Shown here one piece after another: positions 11,315 through 18,595 of a stretch of 64,000 bases of DNA (position 1 is the stretch's first letter; the number at the start of each line of letters is the position of its first letter). The notes below the pieces were generated by a model. That model was not told the DNA's origin. It did no database searches and was given only the letters and a program-made list of their open reading frames with translations. Where the stretch lies: NCBI RefSeq assembly GCF_017302275.1, contig NZ_JAFLDR010000009.1:62001-126000 (forward strand), read 5' to 3'. The stretch comes from Sulfuritalea sp. Lineage in GTDB: Bacteria > Pseudomonadota > Gammaproteobacteria > Burkholderiales > Rhodocyclaceae. Made by a program: the position numbers and the translations under genes.

Positions 11315-11449
11315 TTGACATCTTTCAGTAGAGGTGTAGCATTCTCTACAGCGCCGATTTAAGTTTCAACTTGCGGGCGCTTTACAAATGCTGCTAAAGC
11401 GGATGCCACCCAACCCGTTCTAGCGCGCAAGCCTGAACGGGTTTTTTGT
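11315..11449 (+). ncRNA. Candidate ~100-nt small RNA with promoter and terminator
   Basis: A perfect -35 box TTGACA (11315-11320), 16-17 bases and a TAGCAT-like -10 (11337-11342) predict a start near 11350. Transcription would end at the hairpin AACCCGTTC/GAACGGGTT followed by T6 (11413-11449). The predicted transcript (11350-11449) has no good open frame. It contains the first copy of a 50-base repeat (11352-11401) whose second copy (11462-11512) lies in the leader of the next gene. Such a unit could be a free-standing regulator or an attenuated leader. Confidence 0.5.
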
Positions 11450-11512
11450 TGCCTGCAGCATCGCCGATTTAACGCACAACTTGCGGGGCGAATCACAAAT
11501 GCCGCTAAAGCG
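11352..11512 (+). repeat. Two 50-base leader repeats (GATTTAA...ACTTGC...GCTAAAGCG)
   Basis: Copy 1 is 11352-11401 and copy 2 is 11462-11512. They share CGCCGATTTAA, then CAACTTGCGGG, then ACAAATGC, then GCTAAAGCG, with variable bases between. Conserved blocks with variable spacers suggest a structured RNA rather than a protein site. Copy 1 is followed by a terminator; copy 2 runs into the leader of the gene at 11575. Confidence 0.7.
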
Positions 11513-11574
11513 TCGCTCGCTTCTCCACCCCTGGAAGCCGGCAACGCCGGACATAAAGGGGAATGGAGTTTCAC

Positions 11575-11907
11575 ATGTCGATGTTTGAAGTCGGTGATCT
11601 CGCGGTCACTCAAAATTCCGTTTGGCTGGCAAATAATGGCTTGGTGGTTCAGGTTGTCGCCGTCAATGCGCGGACTCAGACAGGTCAGACCTCGCCCTAT
11701 GCGATTCGCCGAATCGATGAGCACGCATTCGAGGCGACGTTGCAAGTGACCACAGGGATCCCCCACTTTCTTACCGCAGGTGTCATCGGTTGCGCCGTGC
11801 ATCAGCTTCGGCAGGGAACGCTTGAGGAAGTCAGGGCAGCCTTCACGAAAATCGTGGCGGATAAAGCGGCGGCCGAGAAAGTGGCCGAGCCTGCCTCACA
11901 GTCATAG
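11575..11907 (+). CDS. Unknown small beta-rich protein
   Basis: A 110-residue protein ([14 protein letters not shown], then [15 protein letters not shown]) that I do not recognise. The N-terminal half has the look of a small beta-barrel (KOW/SH3-like), and the C-terminus is helical and charged. The start region is similar in style to the gene at 14347 (GxLxV...NxGLVVxV), and both follow related leader repeats. ATG 11575 is preferred over ATG 11563 because GGAG lies six bases before it. It is followed by the radC leader. Confidence 0.65.
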   Translation: MSMFEVGDLAVTQNSVWLANNGLVVQVVAVNARTQTGQTSPYAIRRIDEHAFEATLQVTTGIPHFLTAGVIGCAVHQLRQGTLEEVRAAFTKIVADKAAAEKVAEPASQS

Positions 11908-11923
11908 CACTTGCGTCAGCACA

Positions 11924-12007
11924 CGGACTGGCCCACCTCACGGGCTGGGGTCTTTATTCCGACTTGCCGCCCCCGTCATCTCGACACTGCGGCTAAACAG
12001 GAGATTC
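11924..12007 (+). promoter_or_regulatory. Structured leader before radC-like gene (candidate radC RNA motif)
   Basis: The leader carries GCCC-acctcac-GGGC (11931-11945), then GACTTGCC (11961-11968), then GGCTAAACAGGAG ending at the ribosome site. The same arrangement recurs before the gene at 14347. A conserved RNA called the radC motif is known from leaders of radC, anti-restriction and integrase genes in mobile DNA, so this assignment fits by context. It is an inference without a covariance test. Confidence 0.5.
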
Positions 12008-12010
12008 AAA

Positions 12011-12463
12011 ATGAACTTCAACAAGCAAGAACTCGATGTGATCGCACGTGCCATCGCGATCCTCGAAGAGCGCGCCCGCTACAACGCCATTTCCTTTGCG
12101 GCACCGGCGGCCGTCGCCGACTACCTGCGCTTGCGCGTGGGTGGCCTGGAGCATGAGGTGTTCGGTGTTCTCTGGCTTGATGCCCAGAACCGGCTCATCG
12201 AGGCCGAGGAACTGTTCCGCGGCACCTTGACCCAGACCTCGGTCTATCCGCGCGAGGTGGTCAAGGCGGCGCTCGCACGCAATGCCGGCGCGGCGGTCCT
12301 GTATCACAATCACCCGAGTGGCAGCGCTGAACCGTCACGCGCCGACGAACTACTGACCGGCAATCTCAAGACTGCGCTGGCGCTGGTCGATGTGCGCGTG
12401 CTGGATCATTTCGTCGTCACCGCCGGCGAGGCGATGTCCTTTGCCGCGCGCGGCCTGATGTGA
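12011..12463 (+). CDS. RadC-like JAB/MPN-domain protein
   Basis: A 150-residue short RadC-type protein of mobile elements. It has the metalloprotease-like JAMM signature [15 protein letters not shown] near residues 98-112 (HxHPSG-x(5)-S-x(2)-D) and the preceding LYHNHPSG strand, with a catalytic-position Glu in [18 protein letters not shown]. It lacks the N-terminal helix-hairpin-helix of chromosomal RadC. Despite the name, its role in repair is unproven; such genes are typical of islands and integrative elements. ATG 12011 has AGGAG upstream. The stop is 11 bases before the next gene. Confidence 0.92.
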   Translation: MNFNKQELDVIARAIAILEERARYNAISFAAPAAVADYLRLRVGGLEHEVFGVLWLDAQNRLIEAEELFRGTLTQTSVYPREVVKAALARNAGAAVLYHNHPSGSAEPSRADELLTGNLKTALALVDVRVLDHFVVTAGEAMSFAARGLM

Positions 12464-12474
12464 GGAGAACCATC

Positions 12475-12747
12475 ATGCTCGCGTTGCCCAAGAACACCCA
12501 ACATAGCCGCCAGGCGTTCATCAACAAGCTGCGCAACAACCCGGACTACCGCCGCACCAACTACCTCAGCAAACCGTGCCAGCGACCGTTCCCCGGCCAC
12601 AACGACATCGGTTACCGCCACGCCATCGAAGCGCAGGGGCCACTGGTCACTGTTAATGACGATGGTTCCTTCAGCGCGCGCGGCCTAACCGACTGGTACA
12701 TCGGTGCGTTCATCGAACTCAACCACCTGACAGGAACCGACTCGTGA
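12475..12747 (+). CDS. Unknown small protein downstream of radC
   Basis: A 90-residue protein (MLALPKNTQHSRQAFINKLR, ending FIELNHLTGTDS) that I do not recognise. It has a basic N-terminal half and an aromatic C-terminal half (GLTDWYIGAFIEL). AGGAG lies just upstream of ATG 12475. It overlaps the next gene's GTG by four bases. Tight packing from radC through 13790 indicates one operon of small unknown proteins. Confidence 0.7.
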   Translation: MLALPKNTQHSRQAFINKLRNNPDYRRTNYLSKPCQRPFPGHNDIGYRHAIEAQGPLVTVNDDGSFSARGLTDWYIGAFIELNHLTGTDS

Positions 12748-12959
12748 AGACCATCCACAGCACCAATGGCTATGTACTTGAGGCCCTGGCTACGCACCAT
12801 CCAATCACAGGCAAGACGGTAGAGCTGTTCCAGACCCTGCCGCAGGCCCAGCACCCCCGGGCGCAGCGAATCGCCTGCCTGACCTTGCCGCAGTCCAGCT
12901 TCTCCCGGCTTGCGGCACTGCTCACTGATGAAGAGGATCCTGATCATGCGCAAACCTAA
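12744..12959 (+). CDS. Unknown small protein
   Basis: A 71-residue protein starting at GTG 12744, overlapping the previous stop (GTGA). Sequence features: TNGYVLEALATHHPITGKTVELFQ and a Leu/Ser-rich second half with an acidic end (LLTDEEDPDHAQT). I do not recognise it. It overlaps the next gene by 14 bases. The continuous overlaps support real translation. Confidence 0.6.
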   Translation: MKTIHSTNGYVLEALATHHPITGKTVELFQTLPQAQHPRAQRIACLTLPQSSFSRLAALLTDEEDPDHAQT

Positions 12960-13245
12960 AACCATCTCCGCGTCCCGCATCGAGGGCGCACTCAAGACCG
13001 GCCTGCCAGGCCTTCTGCGTCGCGCGGAGAACCTCTGCTACCAGTACGAATTGCCGACCAAGCTGGGCACGCTCCTGATCAGCCCTTGCGAGGGCGCCAT
13101 CCGGACGCGCTTCGAGGACGTGCCGCCGGCCGCGCCCTGCGGCGCCAGCCTCAACTCGTACTCGGGCAAGTGGAACTTCGAGGGCCTCGACGACGATGCA
13201 CTGGTCGGTCGGGCCATCTACTGGATTGAAAGGATCGCATCATGA
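12946..13245 (+). CDS. Unknown small protein
   Basis: A 99-residue protein (MRKPKTISASRIEGALKTGL) with an N-terminal basic helical region and a Gly/Pro-rich middle (DVPPAAPCGASLNSYSGKWNFEG). It has two cysteines only. I do not recognise it. ATG 12946 is preferred over the upstream frame start at 12910 because GAGGAT precedes it. It overlaps the next gene's ATG by four bases (ATGA). Confidence 0.62.
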   Translation: MRKPKTISASRIEGALKTGLPGLLRRAENLCYQYELPTKLGTLLISPCEGAIRTRFEDVPPAAPCGASLNSYSGKWNFEGLDDDALVGRAIYWIERIAS

Positions 13246-13790
13246 CTACCGATGAAAACAGTCTGACGTTTGTAGTCGGCGACGGCGGCGCCCTGTCATT
13301 TCAAGATATGGCTGGCCCTGAAACGCGCAGTGATTGTCTCGGACTTGAGATTGGTTCCGATCAATCCGTCCGTGAAGTCATGTACTTCGTCGACGAGGGT
13401 TGGCGCCCGAAAGCGGTTGTCGCACAAGCGTATCTTGACAAGGAGCAGATTGAGGGTGACCCGGAGGACTTCGACGAGGACGACCTGCGCAGCTGGCTGG
13501 AAGCCAACCCGGAGAACATAGCCTTTGCCCATGAGCGTATCCGCGAATGGCTCGCGGATACGCGGCTGGACGATGAGGATTACGACGCTGCTGAGTTGCT
13601 TGGCAACGACCCGCAGAGTGCTGCCATGCGATTCTGGCGGGACGGCGACCTTGATCCAGACGACTTCGGGATTGTCATCGTCGAAGGCGAGCATCCCGGT
13701 AGCAGCTACTACGCCGCCGAACTTCGGGAGTCCATCGAATATGCCAACGAAGCGGCAGCGAGGCTCGGCGCACCTGTGCGTTTCGTCTGA
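13242..13790 (+). CDS. Very acidic unknown protein (possible DNA mimic)
   Basis: A 182-residue protein with 44 Asp/Glu against 14 Lys/Arg, so strongly negative. Acidic stretches such as EGDPEDFDEDD and RLDDEDYDAAE alternate with helices and aromatic positions. I do not recognise a family. Proteins of this charge and size in mobile elements are sometimes DNA mimics that block restriction enzymes or nucleases (ArdA is the known example), but there is no visible ArdA signature. It is the last gene of the radC operon and overlaps the preceding stop. Confidence 0.65.
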   Translation: MTTDENSLTFVVGDGGALSFQDMAGPETRSDCLGLEIGSDQSVREVMYFVDEGWRPKAVVAQAYLDKEQIEGDPEDFDEDDLRSWLEANPENIAFAHERIREWLADTRLDDEDYDAAELLGNDPQSAAMRFWRDGDLDPDDFGIVIVEGEHPGSSYYAAELRESIEYANEAAARLGAPVRFV

Positions 13791-13845
13791 AAGGCCGTGG
13801 TGTATTGACCCGCTTTTCACTACCAGTCCAATTAGGAGCACTGCA

Positions 13846-14190
13846 ATGAATCGACGTAAGTTTGTAGGAACCTCGGCCAGCGCCGGCCTGTTGGCGCTGC
13901 CATCTTGGGTTGTTGCCTCGGTCAATGAGCCGTCCGTGAAGATAACTCGTATTCGGATTGGGCTCGATCGACGCAACCCGCCGCCACCGGATGATGAAAA
14001 TAATTATTGGTCGGAAGCAATCCAGGTTGGCGACCTGTGCTTCTACCGAGCGAAGGGTACAACGGTGGCCGCCTCCAGGCGCGAGATAGCTGCGGTAATA
14101 GGCAACCCATATTTGTACTACTTCACCACTGCCTTGAGACTGCACATGAGAATCAAGTGGGCGAAGTTGGGAATTCCGAGTGATATTTAG
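13846..14190 (+). CDS. Small exported protein with twin-arginine-like signal
   Basis: A 114-residue protein whose start (MNRRKFVGTSASAGLLALPSW) has RRKFVG followed by a hydrophobic stretch and a likely cleavage site after VVAS. That matches a Tat signal peptide. The mature part (~90 residues) is basic, has two short beta-like segments and one Cys, and shows no cofactor motif. ATG 13846 is chosen because it gives the signal; the frame extends back to 13525 inside the previous gene. AT content is higher than in the neighbours. Confidence 0.6.
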   Translation: MNRRKFVGTSASAGLLALPSWVVASVNEPSVKITRIRIGLDRRNPPPPDDENNYWSEAIQVGDLCFYRAKGTTVAASRREIAAVIGNPYLYYFTTALRLHMRIKWAKLGIPSDI

Positions 14191-14262
14191 TCATACAACT
14201 CTCTACCATATGTTGAAGCAATATACCGAGGGCTTGATGGTTCTACTGAACCAATAAATGAA

Positions 14263-14343
14263 GTGGCCCACCTCCCGGGCCGGGGAGATTTGATCCAGAT
14301 TGCCACCCCCGACATCTTGTCAAAGTTGGCTAAACAGGAGAAC
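14263..14343 (+). promoter_or_regulatory. Second radC-type leader
   Basis: GTGGCCCACCTC-CCGGGC-CGGGG, then GATTGCCACCCCCGACATCT, then GGCTAAACAGGAG, matching the leader at 11924-12007 in order and spacing. The repeated leader before an unrelated gene argues for a shared RNA-level control. Confidence 0.5.
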
Positions 14344-14346
14344 GTC

Positions 14347-14712
14347 ATGGAAATACTGAAGCCCGGCACCCTCTGCGTCATAGTCGGGGGTTGTCCCGAA
14401 AATATTGGTCTTGTCGTCGAAGTCATCGAGCACATCGGCGTTGAACCGCCCCGTACCGATGCCTACCTCATCCGCACCACCAGCGGTCGTAATTTCCCTC
14501 AGCTGAAGTTCGGCCGTGGTGAAAAGCGGCTTGCCCCTGGCACTTCCAACGAGGCCATTACCGACCGGCACAAGCTGCGGCCCCTGGTGGATGCCGACGA
14601 CGAGTCGGAGTTGCAAGCTGGCGACCGGAATAAGGTACCCGCACTTCGCAACGAAGATTCGCTGGACCATGAGACCGTGCAACTCGATTCGAGGTGCTGC
14701 TATGTCGAATGA
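14347..14712 (+). CDS. Unknown small protein behind a radC-type leader
   Basis: A 121-residue protein starting MEILKPGTLCVIVGG, with a small beta-rich N-terminal part (GLVVEVIEHIGVEPP) and a polar acidic second half (LVDADDESELQAGDRNK). I do not recognise it. It resembles the 11575 protein in its GLVV core and in having a related leader. GGAG lies ten bases before ATG 14347. Between its end and 14858 I see no convincing gene. Confidence 0.62.
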   Translation: MEILKPGTLCVIVGGCPENIGLVVEVIEHIGVEPPRTDAYLIRTTSGRNFPQLKFGRGEKRLAPGTSNEAITDRHKLRPLVDADDESELQAGDRNKVPALRNEDSLDHETVQLDSRCCYVE

Positions 14713-14858
14713 TACTGTTGCACCGTTGTCAGCAATGCGTTCGACAATCGTGTGTCATTCGATCCGGCACCGTGATCCGGCGTCGTGATCCGATGATTTG
14801 CCTCTCGTCCCGCCTGCGATGCGTTCGGCAGGCGGCCCTTGGGGCGGCCAGCACGGGC

Positions 14859-15101
14859 CTAGCGCTTGCGCTTGGTCGCGGCCAGCTCTGTCTCAATCAT
14901 CCCGACGAGGCCGCTGCCGGTCTGGTTGAGAGCCTTGGCCAACTTGAGGATTGTGGTGAGCGATGGTTGCTGCTGCCCAAGCTCCAGGATACTCACGTAG
15001 GTGCGGCGCAGGTCCGCCTCAAAGCCAAGCTCCTCCTGCGTCAGACCGGCCTCCAGGCGCAATTGACGCAGAACTTTGCCGAAGGCAACTGCTGGCTCCA
15101 A
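14859..15101 (-). CDS. XRE/Cro-type helix-turn-helix regulator
   Basis: An 80-residue repressor-like protein with a single HTH_XRE domain: FGKVLRQLRLEAGLTQEEL, then DLRRTYVSILELGQQQPSLTTILKLAKAL, covering nearly the whole length. It starts at TTG 15101 with GGGAGGG just upstream. Two copies of a 17-base site lie directly before it (15109-15125, 15153-15169), which suggests autoregulation and control of the divergent lipoprotein gene. No toxin-like partner is evident next to it. Confidence 0.88.
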   Translation of the reverse strand: MEPAVAFGKVLRQLRLEAGLTQEELGFEADLRRTYVSILELGQQQPSLTTILKLAKALNQTGSGLVGMIETELAATKRKR

Positions 15102-15108
15102 ATATCCC

Positions 15109-15169
15109 TCCCACTGTTGGAGGAATTAGGCCGGAAGCTTATGATCATGTCGTCCCACAGTTGTAGGAA
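15109..15169. promoter_or_regulatory. Paired operator-like sites between XRE gene and lipoprotein gene
   Basis: TCCCACTGTTGGAGGAA (15109-15125) and TCCCACAGTTGTAGGAA (15153-15169) match at 15 of 17 bases and start 44 bases apart, about four helical turns. The first overlaps the XRE ribosome site. These are likely binding sites of the XRE protein. Confidence 0.6.
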
Positions 15170-15211
15170 CCCTATTTGGGTCGATTCGCCTACTGAACGG
15201 AGTGAATTGCA

Positions 15212-15922
15212 ATGAGTTCTGACCTGTCCCCCATCCTCACCGTAGCAAGAGACATCCTGCGTCATGCGCCAGGTAAAGCCATGCATGCGAACGCCAATTC
15301 ACGAGGTAGCGCCCTTCGTCGCTTCGCACTGGCAATCGCGGTAGCGTCTAGTGTTGGTGGATGCGTGTCCATCGAGCAAGTCAATTCTTCCTTTGCGCGG
15401 GTGGATCAGGTATGGCAGTTGGAGTACCAAAGGACCGAAGATGAATTTCGATATCGTGTTGTCGAAGCTGATTATGAAACGACCCTCCGCGCTGTCCGCC
15501 AGACCTATCTCGACCTCGGCATGCCCATCCAGGTGCAGTCTGGCTCCCGCGGGTTAATAGTCGCCGAAAGCGCCGCACCGACCCCTCTCACGCTCGAAGA
15601 ATGGAAGGAAGTTGTGCGCATCGAAGGCCCACGCGTCAAAGAGATTGGTGGTTGGTACATGGTGATGCGTGATGATCCGAAGGGTTACTTCGTGGCCGTT
15701 AAGGCTACGCTGAGACCAATGCCATCCGGCACATTTGTGCTACTCGACTACGAGCTAGATAACCGAGAAATTCGAGCGATGGGAGTCCGACCTTCGCGCC
15801 ACGCGCCGCCCCACGCCGTGCGGTTGGGCTCGCTAAAGTTTTGGGTGCAATTGGAAAAGCGCCTTTCAGAGGTTCAAGCGCCTGCGCCTCGCCAGCGAAA
15901 GCCGAAGGAAATCGATATCTAA
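15212..15922 (+). CDS. Putative lipoprotein of unknown function
   Basis: A protein of up to 236 residues with a lipoprotein signal: a basic RR, then FALAIAVASSVGG and the lipobox Cys (VGGC, residue 51 from this start, 28 from ATG 15281). ATG 15281 would give a signal of normal length, while ATG 15212 has the better ribosome site (CGGAGTG). The mature part has a small alpha/beta domain (YETTLRAVRQTYLDLGMPIQVQSG, then RGLIVAESAAP) that looks like DUF4810/YbaY-like or BamC-like small folds, without a firm match. It is divergent from the XRE gene and probably controlled by it. Confidence 0.72.
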   Translation: MSSDLSPILTVARDILRHAPGKAMHANANSRGSALRRFALAIAVASSVGGCVSIEQVNSSFARVDQVWQLEYQRTEDEFRYRVVEADYETTLRAVRQTYLDLGMPIQVQSGSRGLIVAESAAPTPLTLEEWKEVVRIEGPRVKEIGGWYMVMRDDPKGYFVAVKATLRPMPSGTFVLLDYELDNREIRAMGVRPSRHAPPHAVRLGSLKFWVQLEKRLSEVQAPAPRQRKPKEIDI

Positions 15923-16052
15923 AAAGCGTTGGCTAAGCAATATCGGCTGTCAAAGCAAATGGAATAATGCCTTCATTCGTCGATATTCCGATTGGCTCAC
16001 GGCAGGATGCGGGCATGAAACGACTTTTCTACAGATTCGCGAGGGCTTTGGC

Positions 16053-16523
16053 ATGACTACTTTTCTGATTGCAGCGGTTGCTACTGTAGCGCTTTGGGTG
16101 CTTGTGCAATTTGTTCGTAACAGCCGCCCTTCGTATTTCTCGGCAAGAGTAAGCGGGGCGCTCTTCGATCTTGGGCTTCAAATCACGAAATTCGAACCTG
16201 TACTAAACAAAATGTATATCGCCGACTGCGTCACTTACTACGAGGCAAATGGCAAGCGTTCGAACCCTTGGGAGATGGCAGCGCGGTTCTTTCTCAAAGC
16301 GGTAATTGAGTACCCGGCATTTGTCGAGCGCGCGGTTATGTTTGATGGCTTTCTTGTTCGCTCCATAAAGGTGGTCAAGTCATGGCGAGGGAAGAAAATC
16401 AACGCCGCTTTCGCAGACGATTTTGTTATTAAGATCAAAACATTTCTCATTGATGGTTTGAAAGATCAGCCAATGCCAGAAGACGAAAAGATCGCTACTG
16501 AAATCATAATTCTGGAGCTATAG
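16053..16523 (+). CDS. Unknown protein with one N-terminal membrane segment
   Basis: A 156-residue protein with a membrane segment at 3-21 (TFLIAAVATVALWVLVQFV) and a cytoplasmic or periplasmic helical domain rich in Phe, Lys and Ile. I do not recognise it. Its codon use and lower GC differ from the core genes, which fits island DNA. It is followed after 27 bases by the gene split by the insertion sequence, so both were probably one membrane-protein operon. Confidence 0.65.
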   Translation: MTTFLIAAVATVALWVLVQFVRNSRPSYFSARVSGALFDLGLQITKFEPVLNKMYIADCVTYYEANGKRSNPWEMAARFFLKAVIEYPAFVERAVMFDGFLVRSIKVVKSWRGKKINAAFADDFVIKIKTFLIDGLKDQPMPEDEKIATEIIILEL

Positions 16524-16550
16524 GGGGGAGCCAACGAATAAAATCAATCA

Positions 16551-16731
16551 ATGGAGGCTTGGGTGAGCGAACTATCTAAATCTAACTATGCGAAGTTCGA
16601 GAGGGAAGACAGTGTCGACTTGAAGATCGAAAAGTGCGTTTCGGTTCTACATACAAAGGGAGTTATAGTCCCGACCCAGATCAAGGACATCCCAGAGTTT
16701 CCGTGCAACGACTTTGATCATCTACAAAAAC
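16551..16731 (+). pseudogene. 5' part of a membrane-protein gene split by an insertion sequence
   Basis: Residues 1-60 of a gene interrupted at 16731/16732. The likely true start is GTG 16563 (GGAGG six bases upstream; MSELSKSNYAKFERED). Removing the insertion sequence and one copy of the 8-base target duplication joins codon 61 (CAA) in frame to the sequence at 18230. The joined protein would be about 182 residues (178 from the GTG). In the present state translation runs into the insertion sequence and stops at 16742. Confidence 0.85.
16724..16731. repeat. Target site duplication, left copy
   Basis: ACAAAAAC, identical to 18220-18227, directly outside the left inverted repeat of the ISL3 element. 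Confidence 0.92.
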
Positions 16732-18219
16732 GGCTCTGTTGAATTTTGAGTGGGTTAAGCGACATGCGGGTTGATCTTCGAGAAGTCGAGCTTGCCGGCG
16801 ATGAGAAATACGACGGCGCGAATGGTCGAGAAGCTGCTGTAGCCGCGCGCCTTGCGCTTGGCGGCCTGGAACAGGCCGTTGATGGCTTCGAGGAAACCGT
16901 TGGTCTGGCGCGTCTGCGTCCAGGCGACGATGCCCTCCAGATGAGAGCGGATCATTTTGGCCACCTCCTTCATTGGCTCGACCTTCGAGCGCATCACGTT
17001 GGTGGCCCATTGCAGCAACATGCCGCGCACGACATTGACCTGCTTACGCTCCAGAATTTCCCGCAACTGCTCTTTGTAGAGCCAGCAGCGTGCCGTTCGC
17101 TTGGTGGTCGCCTGCGCGACCAAGGCGTCCAGATCGTTGCGGGCATCCGCCGCCAGATTCGCCCGATCATGCAACAACTTCCAGCGCAGTCCCTTGAGGC
17201 TCGGATCGGTGCGCTGCTCGATGCGGCGGGTCTTATCGACGGCGGTATTGGCATGAGCGATGACGTGGAACTTGTCGAAGGTGATCTGGGCGTTGGGCAG
17301 GTGCTTGGATACGCCGCTGATAAAGGCCGGCGACATGTCGATGGAGATGGATTCGACCGCCTTGGGATCGCCACCGTGCGCGGTGAAATCGGCGGCAAAG
17401 TTCTTGATGGTTTGGGCATCACGCCCCTCGGTGACGAAGAGCACCCGCCGCTGGTTGGCATCGGCAACCAAGGTGATGTAGTCGTGTCCACGCGCCTTCG
17501 AGGTTTCGTCGGCGGCCAGGCGCTTCACTTCAGAGAAGTCGGCCTGCGCCAGGCTCAGATCGACGTAGCGCTTGCAGATGGCCGTCACCTGGTGCCAAGA
17601 GAGATTCACCAGGCGAGCGACGGCGGTGAAGGTCATCTCGCGGCACAGCGTCAGGATCAGCGCCTCGAACAGCAGCGTGAAGCCGGCAAGTTTCCCCGCC
17701 CAGCCGGGTTCGACCTGGCGAACACCGCCATCAGGCAACTTGACCCGCGGCACGCGCACCTCCAACTGACACTCGTGCTGGAAAAAGTTCAGATGCCGGT
17801 AGCGCTTCGTCACAGTGTCATGCACCGGATGAAGGCCTTCCACACCAGGAACGGCAAAGCGGCTCCCGGCGACAAAGTCCACGGCAATGGTCAGTTCCTT
17901 CTTTCCGGCGTCGAAATCCACGCCGTTGATGAACCATGGATCGGTGATGCCCAGGGCGGCTTCAAACAACTTGGCACTCATGTCTGTCCTGTCACTCTCG
18001 TTTCGGTCGGGCGCGCATCCTACCTGCCTCGCCACTCATCCAAACACCGCTCGGGTCTCTATGGCCGGATGCGTAACAGCGCCGCATCCAGCCATAGACC
18101 AGCGTATCGCCCGATTCCAGGCGTCAAGGGTTCGCTGCGCCGGGCTTCGCCCGCCCTTGACCCCCGGCCTCGGGCTACCGTCCTCATGCACCGTTACCCA
18201 CTCGAAATTCAAGAGAGGC
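16732..18219. mobile_element. ISL3-family insertion sequence, 1488 bp, complete
   Basis: Imperfect terminal inverted repeats of 24 bases lie at 16732-16755 and 18196-18219 (21 of 24 match; GGCTCTGTTGAATTT against GCCTCTCTTGAATTT). An exact 8-base duplication ACAAAAAC flanks it, the size expected for ISL3. One intact transposase gene fills it on the minus strand. Intact ends and identical duplications suggest a fairly recent insertion. Confidence 0.95.
16755..17981 (-). CDS. ISL3-family transposase
   Basis: A 408-residue DDE transposase. Typical ISL3 features: an N-terminal zinc-ribbon-like region, the HTH segment LTLCREMTFTAVARLVNLS, the first acidic catalytic position in RLAADETSKARGHDY, the second in SISIDMSPAFISG, ITFDKFHVIAHAN, and the C-terminal TRQTNGFLEAINGLFQAAKRKARGY with the final Glu. 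No frameshift or stop is seen, so it should be active. ATG 17981 is chosen (AGGAC upstream); the frame continues back to 18035 without a better start. The stop codon overlaps the terminal inverted repeat. Confidence 0.95.
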   Translation of the reverse strand: MSAKLFEAALGITDPWFINGVDFDAGKKELTIAVDFVAGSRFAVPGVEGLHPVHDTVTKRYRHLNFFQHECQLEVRVPRVKLPDGGVRQVEPGWAGKLAGFTLLFEALILTLCREMTFTAVARLVNLSWHQVTAICKRYVDLSLAQADFSEVKRLAADETSKARGHDYITLVADANQRRVLFVTEGRDAQTIKNFAADFTAHGGDPKAVESISIDMSPAFISGVSKHLPNAQITFDKFHVIAHANTAVDKTRRIEQRTDPSLKGLRWKLLHDRANLAADARNDLDALVAQATTKRTARCWLYKEQLREILERKQVNVVRGMLLQWATNVMRSKVEPMKEVAKMIRSHLEGIVAWTQTRQTNGFLEAINGLFQAAKRKARGYSSFSTIRAVVFLIAGKLDFSKINPHVA

Positions 18220-18595
18220 ACAAAAACAATTGCGAGATCGTCACTTGGTACTACAAAGGCTTTCGATTCATCGCGTGTTGTGGATCGAGGAGGCCGTTAC
18301 CGAGCCACATCAAAGTCGTGGTGAATTTCCTATCCTCACAGTCGGGACCACCATTGTCACAGTAGCATTGGCCGCCTTCGTTTCTTGGTGGTTTTTATTT
18401 GCACTTGCTTTGGCTGTATTTCAGTTTTTTCGCTATTCAAGAAAAATTAGCAACAGGTACGATCAGAAAATTATTCACGCCGCCACGTCATCCGAGATGG
18501 CTTTTTGCATGCTTTATAGATTGAAGCAGATCAGCTTAACGACCCCTGACTTTCATAGTGCTTGGTATTGGCAATTCGACTCACAGTCAGAATAA
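18220..18595 (+). pseudogene. 3' part of the split membrane-protein gene
   Basis: After the right copy of the target duplication (18220-18227) the frame interrupted at 16731 resumes: LRDRHLVLQRLSIHRVLW, then two adjacent hydrophobic segments (TTIVTVALAAFVSWWFLFALALAVFQFF) and a short charged tail ending at 18595. The rejoined product is a small inner-membrane protein with a cytoplasmic N-terminus of about 100 residues. No family is recognised. Confidence 0.82.

Noticed and set aside
14702-14788. Short frame starting MSNDTVAPLSAM after the 14347 gene
   Set aside because: Only 28 residues, no clear ribosome site and no resemblance to a known small protein.
16746-18365. 539-residue plus-strand frame over the insertion sequence
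   Set aside because: Opposite strand of the ISL3 transposase, which has all family motifs; it also runs through the element's end into the split gene.
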